This document shows, one piece after another, positions 22,174-34,342 of a DNA stretch of 64,000 nucleotides. Position 1 is the first letter of the stretch; each line of letters starts with the position of its first letter. The notes beneath the pieces are model-generated. The model had not been told where the DNA came from, did no database searches, and was given only the letters and a program-made list of their open reading frames with translations. The translations under genes were made by a program, and so were the position numbers. The DNA is taken from NCBI RefSeq assembly GCF_042453785.1, contig NC_091675.1:1996501-2060500 (forward strand), read 5' to 3'. The stretch is from Malus domestica. Taxonomy: Eukaryota > Streptophyta > Magnoliopsida > Rosales > Rosaceae.

Positions 22174-23110
22174 TGTGAACACGGAAAATTCCTGAAACGA
22201 AAGAGACAAGAAACGACGTGCACAAACAAATATTTGTATTTGATAGTTTTGGGTTACAATCTCTCTCTATTTTGATCCTCTGATTCGATCTCCGTAAGGT
22301 GTGTATTTGTGGATGTGCGATTGATCCAAAGGGCCGTTGGGCTTGATCTAAGGATGAATGTTCTTCAAGGGCCGTGGACTTGATCTTGAAGGTGGATTTG
22401 AGCGGATCTTCAAAGGGGCTTTTGAGCTTGATCTTTGAAGAACAGTGATGAACGGATCTCCAAGGGCTTTTGGGCTTGATCTTGAAGAACAGTGATGAAC
22501 GGATCTTCAAGGGCTTTTGGGCTTGATCTTGAAGAACGGTTGGATGTGTGGATTTGTCGACGTTGTTGATCCAAGGGGCCGTTGGGGCTTGATCTTGGAT
22601 GAACGGATGATGAACGATGGTGCTTTCTTCAAGGGCCGTCGGGGCTTGATCTTGAATTGGTGGATGATTGTTGATCCAAAGGGCCGTTGGGGCTTGATCT
22701 TGGAAGAACGATGAACGAAGAACACTTTCTTCAAGGGCCGTCGGGGCTTGATCTTGGAAGAACGATGAACGAAGAACGAAGAAGGCTTTCTTGATTCTTC
22801 GGGAACCTGGATGCTTGAGAGCTTCGGAGTTTCAGAGCTTCAGAGCTTCAAGGTGTAATATCAATTCCCCCCCTAAATGAATGAAATGGGCTTGTATTTA
22901 TAGAATTTTCCAATGCCTAATTTTGAATATAATATCCTAGATGAAACAAGTCGTTTCTGCCAGGTGTTGACACGTGTCATATTTGATGACTTTTCCAACT
23001 CATTTCAATTTTCGTTGAGTCACACGCTACGTGTAAAATTTATGTAATACATGAGCGTTGACACTTTGATTTATCGGTCAATATTTATTTACGAAATTTC
23101 GATGTCTACA
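22174..23110 (-). repeat. 3' LTR of the gag-only element
   Basis: On the minus strand it starts TGTAGACATCG and ends CGTGTTCACA. It carries TATAAATA (plus 22905-22912) with a CACGTG G-box about 60 bp upstream (22971-22976). The downstream part (about 22320-22780) holds about ten copies of a 25-bp motif built on GGGCCGTyGGGGCTTGATCTTG. Confidence 0.85.
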
Positions 23111-23184
23111 AATGCCCCCACTTCAAGGCACGTCGTATACATGTGTTTGTCACGTGTAGGAGATGCGTTTTGAAGTCCCTTACT

Positions 23185-23605
23185 GTAGATGTCGATCCAA
23201 GGGCCGTCGAGGCTTGATCTTGAATTGGGCTGGAGATTTCTTCAAGGGCCGTTGAGGCTTGATCTTGAACTTTGTTTGAAATTTCTTCAAGGGCCGTCGA
23301 GGCTTGATCTTGAAGGTTGAAATTGGACCACAAGGAGCTTCATGTGGTAGATGATCTTTGGCTTTGGTAGTGGACGAATCGGCACGTATTTTGTTGCGCT
23401 TGTTGACTTTCCACAGCTTTGATCTTGAACTGGGTTGGAGGTTTTTCTAGATTCCTCCAATTGTTGATTTTCCACAGCTTATTCTTGAACTAGGTTTTTG
23501 ATTCAAGGGTGGTAGACACTTAATCTTGAATCGGACTTGTGATTTCCTCAAGGGCCGTCGAGGCTTGATCTTGAATTTGGCTGGAAACTTCTTCAAGGGC
23601 CAAGA
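23185..23605. repeat. Internal copies of the LTR 25-bp motif
   Basis: Copies of 'caagggccgtcgaggcttga' occur near 23200, 23245, 23287 and 23549, with a truncated one near 23594. They show that the motif found in the LTR also fills the adjacent untranslated region. Confidence 0.8.
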
Positions 23606-23621
23606 CGTATATATATATATG

Positions 23622-23762
23622 TTTCCCTTTTTTTTTTTTTTTTTTTTTTTGTAAATACATAATAACATATGTATATTTTTTTTTTCTTTTCTTCTTTTTC
23701 TTTTTTTTGTAAATACATAAAACATATATCTCCCTTTTTTTTTTCTTTTTTTTTTTTTTGGT
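23622..23762. repeat. T-rich low-complexity tracts
   Basis: Long T runs (23627-23651, 23677-23710, 23735-23759) alternate with 'gtaaatacataa' words, forming a degenerate repeat of about 60 bp. Confidence 0.8.
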
Positions 23763-23937
23763 ACAAAGAAATTGTAATAGCATTAAAACTTTTAATAAAA
23801 TCTTTATTCCTTATTTTGGTGTGACTGAACTCAAATTTTGAATATTCGAGCTGCCTACGTACCCCTCCAAAGAAAAGATCAAGTCGTAACGTAGTTCAAA
23901 TATTTTTTTTTTTTTTGGTATTTTCTTTTGGTGCCAT

Positions 23938-24235
23938 TTGCAGTTTCAACTCGTGCAGGCAAGGAGAATTTGGTGCCGTTTGCAGTTTCAACTCGTGCAG
24001 GCAAGGAGCATGTTGTGTCGCCTTTTAAACTCGTGCAGACCAGGAGCATTGATGTTGCCTTTTATGCTCATGCAGACTAGGAGCTTGGGTGTTGCCTTTT
24101 ATGCTCGTGCAGACCAGGAGCGTTGTGCCATGCAGTTTAGGCTCATGCAGGCGAGGAGCTTCGTGTCCTACAGTTTAGGCTCGTGCGGACAAGGAGCTTT
24201 GGTTCGTGCAGTTTAGGCTCGTGCGAACAAGGAGC
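23938..24235. repeat. About eight tandem units of roughly 40 bp
   Basis: Each unit carries a core like CTCGTGCAGACCAGGAGC followed by a variable spacer (ttgtgccgcagttta). It lies just downstream of gag on the element's coding strand. Confidence 0.8.
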
Positions 24236-24244
24236 TGAAGTTCG

Positions 24245-26195
24245 TCAAGCGATCTGAGAGAGTTGTTCCTCACAATCTTCGTAGCAAGGAGCCTTGACTG
24301 AGTAGTTGAAGAAGTATTCAGGAAAGAAATCACGCATCGTGATGGGGATGGACGATCTATGTGTCGAAATTTCATCATCTTCAACACGTTCACGTTGCTT
24401 TGAAGGTTGACAAGAGCTGCTTTGCCCCCTTTCCGATTGGCGGACTTGTGGAGGAGACGTATGCTTCTTGTGCAATTTCTTAGGAGTGACTTGAGTCCAT
24501 CCTTCAACTTTGCTTGTCTTGGAGGATGCCCCCAGCGGTTGAGGTGAAAACTTTGAGTCGGAAGAGCCAGAAGTGAAGGTGGTACAGTTTGACTCCCCCA
24601 CATCGTCAAGATCTAGCTCGATGATTCCTTTCTGAGCCAGCTTCATGATGAGATCTTTCAGCACGAAACACTTTTCTGTCGGATGACTGATGAAGCGGTG
24701 GAATTTACAGTATCTTGGACTGTCAGTACGATTCATCTCTTCCGGCCGTCTGCACTCAGGCAAACTGATCACCTTCTTGTCCAACAGGTCATCTAGCATG
24801 GCAACCACATCAGAGTCGGGGAATGGATAAGTCTTCTTCTCAAGCTCCTTCAAAGTGCGTCTACGCGTCTCTTGATCACGAAAAGCTTCGGTTTGAATCA
24901 CCTTGCCTCGTGTGGATATTTTGACGGGAGATGTGTTGACCGTCATCGCTTCCTTGGTGGGTTTCCATGCAGCCTTTTCCACCTTTGTCCCAAGAACTTT
25001 GTCGTTCTTGTAGTCGGCGATCGGTTCTTTCTTCCCATGATGGGCGATGCTCAACTCCATGTCATGGGCGCGAGTGGCCAATTCCTCGAAGGTCCGCGGT
25101 TTAATGCCTTAAATGATGTATTGCAAACCCCATTGCATGCCTTGGATGCACATCTCGATTGAAGAGGTTTCCGAGAGCCTGTCTTTACAGTCGAGGCTTA
25201 GAGTGCGCCATCTGTTGATGTAGTCAATGACTGGCTCGTCCTTCCACTGCTTTGTGCTCGTTAGCTCTAGCATGCTCACAGTGCGGCGGGTGCTATAGAA
25301 GCGGTTGAGGAATTCCCGCTCTAATTGTTCCCAGCTGTTGATGGACTCGGGCTCTAGGTCCGTGTACCACTCAAAGGCATTTCCTTTCAGCGAGCGCACA
25401 AACTGCTTGGCGAGGTAGTCTCCCTCCGTCCCCGCGTTGTTGCAAGTTTCGACGAAATGTGCAACGTGCTGCTTTGGGTTTCCTTTTCCATCAAACTGCA
25501 TGAACTTTGGTGGTTGATAACCCCTTGGCATCCTTAGGGCATCAATCTTCTTGGAATAGGGCTTCGAGTAGAACAAGGAGGTATGTGAGCTCCCTTCGTA
25601 CTGTGCCTTGATGGTGTTGGTGATCATCTCCTGCAGCTGCTGGATAGAAAGAGATCCCATGAGTGCCGCTGCTTGGTCTGGCTCCGGCTTCCCATCGATT
25701 TTCTTCACCGGGGGTTCTTTGTCTCCGCCAGCTCCTCCCTTTAGTGGATCATCCTCTGGGTCGGGTTTATCGCCGTCCTGCGCCTCCAGTCGGTTGACTA
25801 GTGCTGCAATTTACAAGTCTTTTTCTTCCACAGTTCGGGTTAGCCTTGCGATTGCTTCATTCATTTGAGCCAGCTGCTCATCGATTGAAGTTGCTCCAAT
25901 GGTCATGACTTGCATGGCTGAACTGTCGCTTGAATCGGCATCGGAGAGTATGGATTCGGAGTATTTCCTTGGGCTTTCCCCCCCTTGGTGCCCTTAGTGA
26001 GGCTAAGGTGATCAAGGGCTCGTGCCTTGGGTGCTTTTGTTCCCTTGGCAGAGTTGATGCAGAGGTGAAAGAGGCGGCAGAAGTAGCTCTTGCCATGCTT
26101 CGAGTCGTGATGCCCAAAGTGACACTAGTTGCGACGAGGACGCTTTTGTTCTTTGCGCCGGTTGCGGGAACAGTTTGAGCCTTCCTTGATGCCAT
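24245..26195 (-). pseudogene. Retrotransposon gag polyprotein, broken
   Basis: The ATG at 26195 opens with MASRKAQTVPATGAKNK. The frame shifts near 25870, then continues with the gag core (GYQPPKFMQFDGKGNPKQHV, FVRSLKGNAFEWYTDLEPES, EREFLNRFYSTRR). An in-frame TAA at about 25109-25111 follows LQYII, and coding then resumes (GIKPRTFEELATRAHDMEL). Near the C-terminus is a finger of the form C-x2-H-x4-H-x4-C (CKFHRFISHPTEKC). The product would be the capsid-like structural protein of the element. One frameshift and one stop make this copy non-functional as a single protein. No protease follows. Confidence 0.82.
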
Positions 26196-26274
26196 TAATT
26201 TTGGAAGTGCGCTTGAATTTCTTGAACGGAGAAAGAGATGAGAGGCAGAGATTGTCCCACTGGGCGTGCCAATT

Positions 26275-27211
26275 TGTGAACACGGAAAATTCCTGAAACG
26301 AAAGAGACAAGAAACGACGTGCACAAACAAATATTTGTATTTGATAGTTTTGGGTTACAATCTCTCTCTATTTTGATCCTCTGATTCGATCTCCGTAAGG
26401 TGTGTATTTGTGGATGTGCGATTGATCCAAAGGGCCGTTGGGCTTAATCTAAGGATGAATGTTCTTCAAGGGCCGTGGACTTGATCTTGAAGGTGGATTT
26501 GAGCGGATCTTCAAATGGGCTTTTGAGCTTGATCTTTGAAGAACAGTGATGAACGGATCTCCAAGGGCTTTTGGGCTTGATCTTGAAGAACAGTGATGAA
26601 CGGATCTTCAAGGGCTTTTGGGCTTGATCTTGAAGAACGGTTGGATGTGTGGATTTGTCGACGTTGTTGATCCAAGGGGCCGTTGGGGCTTGATCTTGGA
26701 TGAACGGATGATGAACGATGGTGCTTTCTTCAAGGGCCGTCGGGGCTTGATCTTGAATTGGTGGATGATTGTTGATCCAAAGGGCCGTTGGGGCTTGATC
26801 TTGGAAGAACGATGAACGAAGAACACTTTCTTCAAGGGCCGTCGGGGCTTGATCTTGGAAGAACGATGAACGAAGAACGAAGAAGGCTTTCTTGATTCTT
26901 CGGGAACCTGGATGCTTGAGAGCTTCGGAGTTTCAGAGCTTCAGAGCTTCAAGGTGTAATATCAATTCCCCCCCTAAATGAATGAAATGGGCTTGTATTT
27001 ATAGAATTTTCCAATGCCTAATTTTGAATATAATATCCTAGATGAAACAAGTCGTTTCTGCCAGGTGTTGACACGTGTCCTATTTGATGACTTTTCCAAC
27101 TCATTTCAATTTTCGTTGAGTCACACGCTACGTGTAAAATTTATGTAATACATGAGCGTTGACACTTTGATTTATCGGTCAATATTTATTTACGAAATTT
27201 CGATGTCTACA
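26275..27211 (-). repeat. 5' LTR of the gag-only element
   Basis: Same 937-bp sequence as 22174-23110 apart from three seen substitutions. On the minus strand it would drive the element's transcript, with TATAAATA at plus 27006-27013 or close to it and a G-box upstream. Confidence 0.85.
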
Positions 27212-27216
27212 GTCAT

Positions 27217-30200
27217 TAATTAAGACTATATTCAAATCAATCACATTGTCATATATATATATATATTTATTTATTTATTGGTACAACATCGGGTGGTTTA
27301 CTTGAAATACTATCATTATACGTGTCATCTTAATTAAATGTATGCATGAACGTTCTTGGTTTGGAAGCCTAAATGTCATCAAACATGGTCCCAACTGGAG
27401 ACCATAGAGTGAACCAAACATGAAACATATGTGTGATTTTATAAACAGAAAAATATAATTATATGCATACATGTAGATATGGATTAGGTGCATCAAACAC
27501 ATACAGTACTGTTCCACTGTAGCAACTTGGATTTTGGATTAGGACATTTCATGTGGCAAAAGAGCCCACACAGTGTGGTGTTTGCTTGCGCTTTTCTTTT
27601 ACCTTTTTGATCAAAGAATTGAAAAGGACAAATAATTCTGCCACAATTCCATTATACTTTGTTGGGGTACTACGACTGGGCAGGTACCTACAAACGTTAT
27701 GTATTTCTTATGAATAATGTGGGAATAATGTGGCTTGTCACAAATTTGTTGAATTTCCTTGCAAATTTGGAACGATGCACAACCCATTGATGGTGGTGGG
27801 ATCTGCCATCCATAGGATCTTCACTACTCCTCCATGCATGTCTCTTTCTGTTTGTAATCTTCCTCTCAATGAGATCTTTGCTCACTTAATTACATGATTA
27901 ATCCAATCTTAAATCATATTTAAGGACTATCATTAATTCATTCATCGTTATTCAATCATTCGTAACCCCAAAAAAAAAAAAATGAAATGAAATATAAAAA
28001 GCCAATAAATTTACCAAGAAACACATTATCTCTTCCTTTTCTATATATATATAAATATATAAACACAAACCAATATTAGGAGGAAGAGAACTGAAATTTC
28101 ATATGCAAAGATAAATGTTTTTAGAGTTACCAATTTCTTATTCTGCTTTCATTCCTCTAAGAAATAATATGCATGAGTTATATTATAATCTATTTCAAGA
28201 GAAATGATGCCTAGCCCGAGTACTAAATTCAAAAGCATATTATCGCTAACCACTTTAATTATCATTTGAAAGTCCAAGTTGTTAACTTTTCTCGCATGGT
28301 CTGACTTTTTATATTAAAACTGCATTCTTAATAGATCGATGCTTCGATTCTATGACAACTTTTTCAAACTAAAGACGAAACAGAAGTTATCATGGCAATT
28401 ATAAATGCTAGGGAAAAGGACGCAATTAATTTGATTAAACTGAAATAAATTAAAAAACGCGCGCGCACACACAAACACTAGTATAAAGTGTAAACTTCTA
28501 TATTATTAAGAAAAGTAATCACAAAACGCATATATACATGTACTATATCTAAACTAACAAAATTCATGCAAAGAACATGAATTAATTATCAGCCACATTT
28601 GTTTCATATTTTAGTTCCAACATTAAATGAATTTTTTGATGCTATTAGATTGCTATGAAATTTGTTCACTTAATGAAAATTCGTCCACCCTACCGAACTA
28701 AAATTAGCCTACTCCATCTTAACAACTTTGAAGACGAAGCGAATCACTCCTCCACACATAAGAGACAAAAGAAAAAAAAAGTATCCCACCCCTCTAAAAA
28801 TTCCTAACTCTTGATTGTTAGTTGTAGTTAGTTGTTTTTCTGAATTTTCTTGAATATATAGCTGACCTATGCGTACCTTTTTAGTTTGTTGCATGAACGG
28901 TAGCTTGATCAGAAAATATCACCTCTTCAGCTCTCCGACATAATCTGAATGAGATTATGGCAGTATACCTAACCGGGACCATTTGCAGCACTCGATCAAA
29001 CTATGATCCTTCCGGTTGGGGGTAAACCCTAGTACAGTACGCAGTAATCAGCAAACAACACGTAAAAATCCAACAAGAAAATTTTTATATTAATATTCAT
29101 TTTGATATGTTGGACGAGCTGTTTTCTAACTAATATATAAGTAAGCGACCACCTTTGTAGACAATGATGGATTAGTTTATGCCTAATTATATAATAAAAT
29201 AAAATTAAGGGAACACAACCTAATTAGATTTCGATTAAGCAAATGTGATTCGTGAGGGAGAGAAGGTCAAAGTATGAATAAATTAATAAATATACTTAAG
29301 GCGAGTATGTAGGTCAGCAAAATACCAAACCCAACTGCCCTTCTCATTTTTATGCCCTTCCCCTAAGAAATTCCTGGTTTTAGGTCTTTTATTGGTTTTG
29401 AGGTTTTTCTTTGTTGCTTCCATCATCCCATTCAACTAAGAATTGTTCCAACCCAACACTTTGGCATACCTTTTTTTACTTCAGATATATATGTATAATA
29501 TATTACAAGCTGGTTTGAAAGTTCCTTTCTTGCCCTAATTCCCTTTCCAATGTTCAATGCCACCTTAAGAAGTTAGGCTAGCTTTAGTACCAATCATCGT
29601 TTAATTACAACGTTATTAAATCACAGTTAAGTTTAAGTATCACAATATACAAGCTAAGAATGATGACTGACAAGAGATGACTAGTTTGTGATTCAAAACT
29701 TCATATTCAACGACTTCTATCTTCAATCATCAAACAAATATTACAATTTTTAAAGTAAGAGTTCGACTCTTGTTCTCTTCATCCATGTTTTAATTAGTTT
29801 TTTTTTTATAAAGAAACAAAAGACTATAACTTTTCATAAAATTCATAAAGAATCTTACTTTTCGAGAGTGTCTCCTTAATTAGAATATTTGTTGGGAATC
29901 TCGTGTTCATAAATCATGATTGTTTAGTCTCATTTTCTGTGTAGATCTTTTGACGAAAAGAATCGATATATTTCTGCAGTTTATATAATGCAAGGGATCA
30001 AAGATGTCATGGGAGTCAACGTTGTTCGAGATGAAAGGGACCAACGACGTTATAATTTCGATAGGCCTAGACATCACATTGACAATAATTTTTTTGTGAC
30101 ACCGTCAGAGTTTCCAATTTTTGACCAAATTAATATTTACTTTATGACATAGAAATTTGTAGGCATGGAGTGTATGTGTACCCAACTATCAATAATTTTC

Positions 30201-31640
30201 TGAATCTCTCTGAGGAGCAGTCACTCAGATAACAGTAAATATATGAGCACATCAAACTTTATAGCTTTGGCTTGCCCACGCTATCAAATCCTACCATTTC
30301 TAAGATCTGGATTTGGTTGACTTGGAAAGATCCACATATTTGATTCTTATAATTAACATTTGGTTTAAGTTAATGGTTTAGAATTTGGATACACGTGCTT
30401 TTGACACATATTTTGATAACTATTTTATAAGCTTACTTCCTAATGTATTTTAACATTTCGAACCATTTATATTTTAGTAAAACTTTGTTCCTTGAAAGAA
30501 ATTAGACAAATAAAAAATCATTACGATATTCATTTGCAGTGAATAAAATAAACTAATATAGTTCTTATAATTTTATATTTAAATAAGGAAGTGTTATTGG
30601 CATTCCACAAATATATTTTTCTTTCTAAATATAAAAAATTTAAAGTGTAGAATAAAAATTTTAAAATGCTAATAACAATTCCTTTTAAATATCTAAAGAA
30701 CGTATAATTTCAGATTTAAATGACAAAATCAATACAAACGTGAACTGTCTACTTCACTTGAAACGAAGAGAAAGTATTGAGCTGATAAATTATTGTATTT
30801 TGGGGTATAAGTTATTGTGATTGTCGGGGCATTTACTCTTTTCACCCACAGAGCTGTAATAATGGTAATATTGCTTCATGTTTTGCAGACAGAAATGTAA
30901 GAATGTTTTGCCTGGAATCATATTTTTGTAAATGTATTTTAACCTAACAATTGAACGAATGTGCTCGAATAAATTTACGTCAGTTTTGACCATAAAGATT
31001 GTTTTTGTAAAAAAATCAATTTAAACTAAGATCGTTTAATCATCAAGTTGTATTAAAAAAATGGACAAAATTAATAAAAGCATTACGAATTGTTTATATA
31101 ATTGCTACAATAGATTGATTAAATAACTTTTTTAATTCATTTTTTTGCAAAAAATGACCTATGCAAGGTAATTCAAAATATGAATCCATAAGTACAAAAC
31201 ACTGTAATTCGAACACGAAAAGTTTTAAGTAGAAGTTTCTACTTATTCTTAAGTAGTCAAACATTGCTTTATTAATAATTATGATGCACCACACCACCAA
31301 TAAAAAAATTTTAAAAATTAAAGTGTTATGAATAATTTAATAATTGATAAGTTAAGTAATCCACATGTTGCGGTGGTGGACCGTCATGAGTTACGACCTG
31401 ATCCACTTACATTTTTAAAGGAAAAAAAAAAAAAACGAATAAAGCCAATTCATATCGATATGAGTTTCCTTACTTAGCTTACACATTAATCAAAACAACT
31501 CCACCACATAAAACCAAACCAAAAACTTTTATGTATTGCGGGTTCGGTAGAGCTTTGGATCTCGAATTTTCAAATTTCAATTTAAGCTTTTTTAAACTTT
31601 AGTTTTGTCATTCTTGCTTTAATTGTAAGTTTTATCATAA
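27217..31640. other. Intergenic, no gene seen
   Basis: AT-rich, with a short (AT)n/(TTTA)n stretch at 27248-27280 and a GCGC/CACA tract near 28458-28475. A diverged dispersed repeat lies near 30450-30570. No frame carries a recognisable motif. Confidence 0.5.
30450..30600. repeat. Dispersed repeat, copy 2
   Basis: Diverged partner of 18410-18560, in the same orientation, with the same word order. Confidence 0.45.
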
Positions 31641-31645
31641 CTTTT

Positions 31646-32166
31646 TGTTGATGCACAAAATCAGCGAAGACTTTGGTACAACAGAAAGTGTCAGGTTTTG
31701 TGACCTTCGCTTGGTTGCTTGGTTGCTTCAGTCACTAGTGAGGATAAGTACGTAAATGAATAGAGACAGAGAAGCAAACACAGGATGTACGTGGTTCACC
31801 CAGATTGGCTACGTCCACGGAGTAGAGGAGCTCTTATTAGTAGTGAAGGGCTTACACAAGTAGAAAGGATCAAGCTCTCAATTTAGTGAGTTCTTGTGAA
31901 TGATTTAACACAAAATGGCATTAGGCAATATTGTGGGGGAATGACCCCTATTTATAGAAAAACTTGTAGCTTTGTCACATTGACATGTGTCATGTTGTGA
32001 TTGGTTCTTGATGTCGACACGTGCTGCGCTCTGATTGGCTTCTAATCTTGACACGTGTCGAGTAGTGATTGGCCTCCTGGTCGGAGGGGAACTCTTCTGG
32101 GTCCTTGACAGTATAGCGTTGGCCGGTGCTCGGTAGTTTCGGGATTGGTCAAGTATGGTACAAACA
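31646..32166 (-). repeat. 3' LTR of the Tat element
   Basis: Starts TGTTTGTACC and ends TGCATCAACA on the minus strand. TATAAATAG lies at plus 31948-31956. Upstream of it are three 34-bp modules, each a CACGTG-like word plus a CCAAT box. Confidence 0.9.
31984..32072 (-). promoter_or_regulatory. Triple G-box/CCAAT module in the LTR promoter
   Basis: On the plus strand: CATGTG 31984 with ATTGG 32000; CACGTG 32018 with ATTGG 32034; CACGTG 32052 with ATTGG 32068. The spacing is a regular 34 bp. Read on the minus strand these are CCAAT boxes and G-boxes placed 30-115 bp upstream of TATAAATAG (31956-31948). The same block occurs 12,361 bp further right in the 5' LTR. G-boxes bind bZIP/bHLH factors and CCAAT boxes bind NF-Y in plants; binding here is inferred. 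Confidence 0.6.
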
Positions 32167-34059
32167 GTGCTCCCCTAAGTTCCCGAGTGAGGGAAACTCC
32201 TCGGTTGGGGACTTGCAAGATCCAATCCCTTGAGTAATCACGAAACTTCTAAGTACCGAAGTGTGGTCTGATCTTCATCTGCCCTTCTCTGGAAGTACCT
32301 TTCCTCCATCCGGGAAGGGTGTATTTAGCTGATGTTGACGCACAAGGTAATGTATCAATTTCACTTGAAGCTTACTTGTAGTTTCGGGTTTGGTCAAGTG
32401 CGATACAAACCCTATAGTAGGAGTCCCCCAAGTCGCCGAGCTAGGAGATCTGCCGAAAGAGGTGACAGACAAGGTAAGCAGTCAAACTTCCAAGTAAGCA
32501 ACCCAGGAGCAGAGGTTTGACTTCGGCTTCCGGTTGATTGTTCTCATTCTCCTTGTCTCTCATTCAACTGCCAGGATAAGGAGAAGCAAATGGATAAGAG
32601 ATGTTATGAGATACTTTTGCTTTTGAAGAAGTAACTTTCCACAGGCTTATTCTTGAACTGTGCTGGAGGGTTTTCTGGTGCCCTTCAGAGTATAAGGCCG
32701 ACTCAAAAATTTGAGGGTCAAAACAAGTCCATCAAATCTAGAGTACGTTCGACCTTGATGATATGGGATACTATTGTTGTTGACGGAATAATGAATGTGG
32801 TATGGAAAGGTGTCGTGCTGTAGTGATCTGTTTCAGCCCACCGTTGAACCTTCTGCTTCAATCTTTTGCATGGCAGAAGTGGTGTGCAACCTTTGCATTT
32901 AAATGGTCCTTCAGAACATTCCTTCATAGTGACTCATTCACGCTTGGCAGCTTCAGTGTAAAGAGCCAATATCTGATCAACTGTCATGAGGTATTTGCCG
33001 GTGGAATTCGTGACCTTGACAGCAGTTGAGGATGAGTACTCGAGAGCAATGCTAAGTAAGCGACCAGGCAAAGGCTCCAGGCAGTCAGTTCCAAATTGGA
33101 GGTTTGATTTCAGGTTCCGACTGACTGCTCTCTTTCTCCTTGTCCTGCAGGTGTGGACAATGACAAAGACAAAGACAGGGAGAAAGCATGATATGGGATA
33201 CTCTTGCTTTCGACCCTGATGATATGAGATACTCTTGTTCTTGGTGTGGCTTATTTGCTGAGGTATTATCGGGGGGAAATAAAGCTGAGTATTTCGAGAG
33301 GTTATGTTGAGGGTGCCTTTTCGAATGCGAGAAAGGGTTGAGCATTTTTGCAGGTTTGCCTGTCCGTTGAGGAGGGAGGTCAATGTATATAGGGATTTCC
33401 CAATAACAAGTAGTAATGCTATTCCTTTACCCTTCTTGGTCACAGCAATGTAGTGGGAGCTGCCAGCTTCACGTGTTTTAATTTTGTCAGAGCACTTTGA
33501 AAAAGTGGTATGTGGTATCTGGAAAGCTGATATTACGTGTGAAGATTACAGACAAGCTTTATCTAAGGAAATCTGGCTCTCGAAGTTCTGAGAGTTGTGC
33601 CTCTTCGGTTTTCGAACAAGCAATCCCGTCGAGGATCTGACTCTCGAGATTCGGAAAGCGGTGTTACTCCGGTTTTTGAGAAAGTAATTATGTTGGGAGT
33701 CTTTTCTCGAATGTGAGTAAAGGTTGGACGTTCTTGCCAACCTGTCTTGCCGCAAAACACGGAGGTCGACACACATAGGGACTTTCCAGTTGTCAAGCAG
33801 TGGTGCTGTTCCTTTACCCTTATGGGTAATAGTAGGGTAGCTGGAACTTCGAAATTCTCGTGCCTAAACTTTGTCAGAGATCTTTGACAAAGTTATATGT
33901 GGTACCCGAGGAGTTGATGGTGCATATGGAGAGCGGTGATTGAACAGTAAGATTCACGTGCTTTCTACTTCACCAGAAATCTTCGACAGATTGCCCGTAA
34001 TTTCCGCAAAGCTGAGTGTGCATGTGACAGGTGCTGACGAGGCTGAAAAAGCAGGTGCT
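32167..34059. other. 3' untranslated region of the Tat element, no ORF supported
   Basis: Non-coding filler between the 3' LTR and the antisense ORF. It has several imperfect internal repeats (e.g. 'gatatgggatactcttg' words near 32760 and 33190, and 'gtcgaggatctgactctcg' words near 33570-33650). Frames here have no motif. Confidence 0.5.
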
Positions 34060-34066
34060 TCTTCGA

Positions 34067-34200
34067 TTTCTGAGATCGGCCCTCGTGGTCTCTGAGCAGC
34101 CCAGCTTTTGAGAAAGCATTCGCCTCTTCAATTTCTGAGATCGGCCCTCGTGGTCTCTGAGCAGCCCAGCTTTTGAGAAAGCAAACGCCTCTTCGATTTC
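34067..34200. repeat. 65-bp tandem duplication
   Basis: Two full copies of a unit starting tttctgagatcggccctcgt lie at 34067 and 34132, with the start of a third at 34197. The unit immediately precedes the TATA-like word of the antisense ORF. Confidence 0.85.
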
Positions 34201-34221
34201 TGAAGCTCCGTCGAGTGCAGA

Positions 34222-34229
34222 TTTTTATA
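34222..34229 (+). promoter_or_regulatory. TATA-like box upstream of the antisense ORF
   Basis: TTTTATAG at about 115 bp before the ATG at 34343, on the plus strand, opposite to gag-pol. Position suits a promoter for the antisense ORF. Confidence 0.35.
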
Positions 34230-34342
34230 GAGGCTGGCATTAAGTTCCACAGCACACTTGAATCTCTACCAGTAGAAGCTCATTTCTTGCACTTCTAAGA
34301 TCTTGATTTGTCTGACCTCTTCCTTCTTCAACACATTTGAAA

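Larger units (their letters stand above)
22174..27211 (-). mobile_element. Young non-autonomous LTR retrotransposon with broken gag and no pol
   Basis: Two 937-bp direct repeats bound a 5.04-kb unit, flanked by the 5-bp target duplication GTCAT (22169-22173 and 27212-27216). By eye the LTRs differ at only three positions (near 22355, 22415 and 22980 against their partners), so insertion is recent. The gag frame is on the minus strand, so 26275-27211 is the 5' LTR. A primer-binding-like TTGGCACGCCCAGTGGGAC follows it (about 26255-26274). A purine tract, GAAGTGGGGGCATT on the minus strand, abuts the 3' LTR (23111-23124). No protease, reverse transcriptase, RNase H or integrase motifs occur, so movement must depend on a partner element. 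The gag style suggests a Ty3/gypsy (Tat-like) lineage. Confidence 0.88.

Noticed and set aside
22507..22734. Peptides rich in 'SKIKPQRPFGST' in both LTRs as a protein family
   Set aside because: They are translations of the 25-bp DNA repeat in the LTR and occur on both strands and in several frames.
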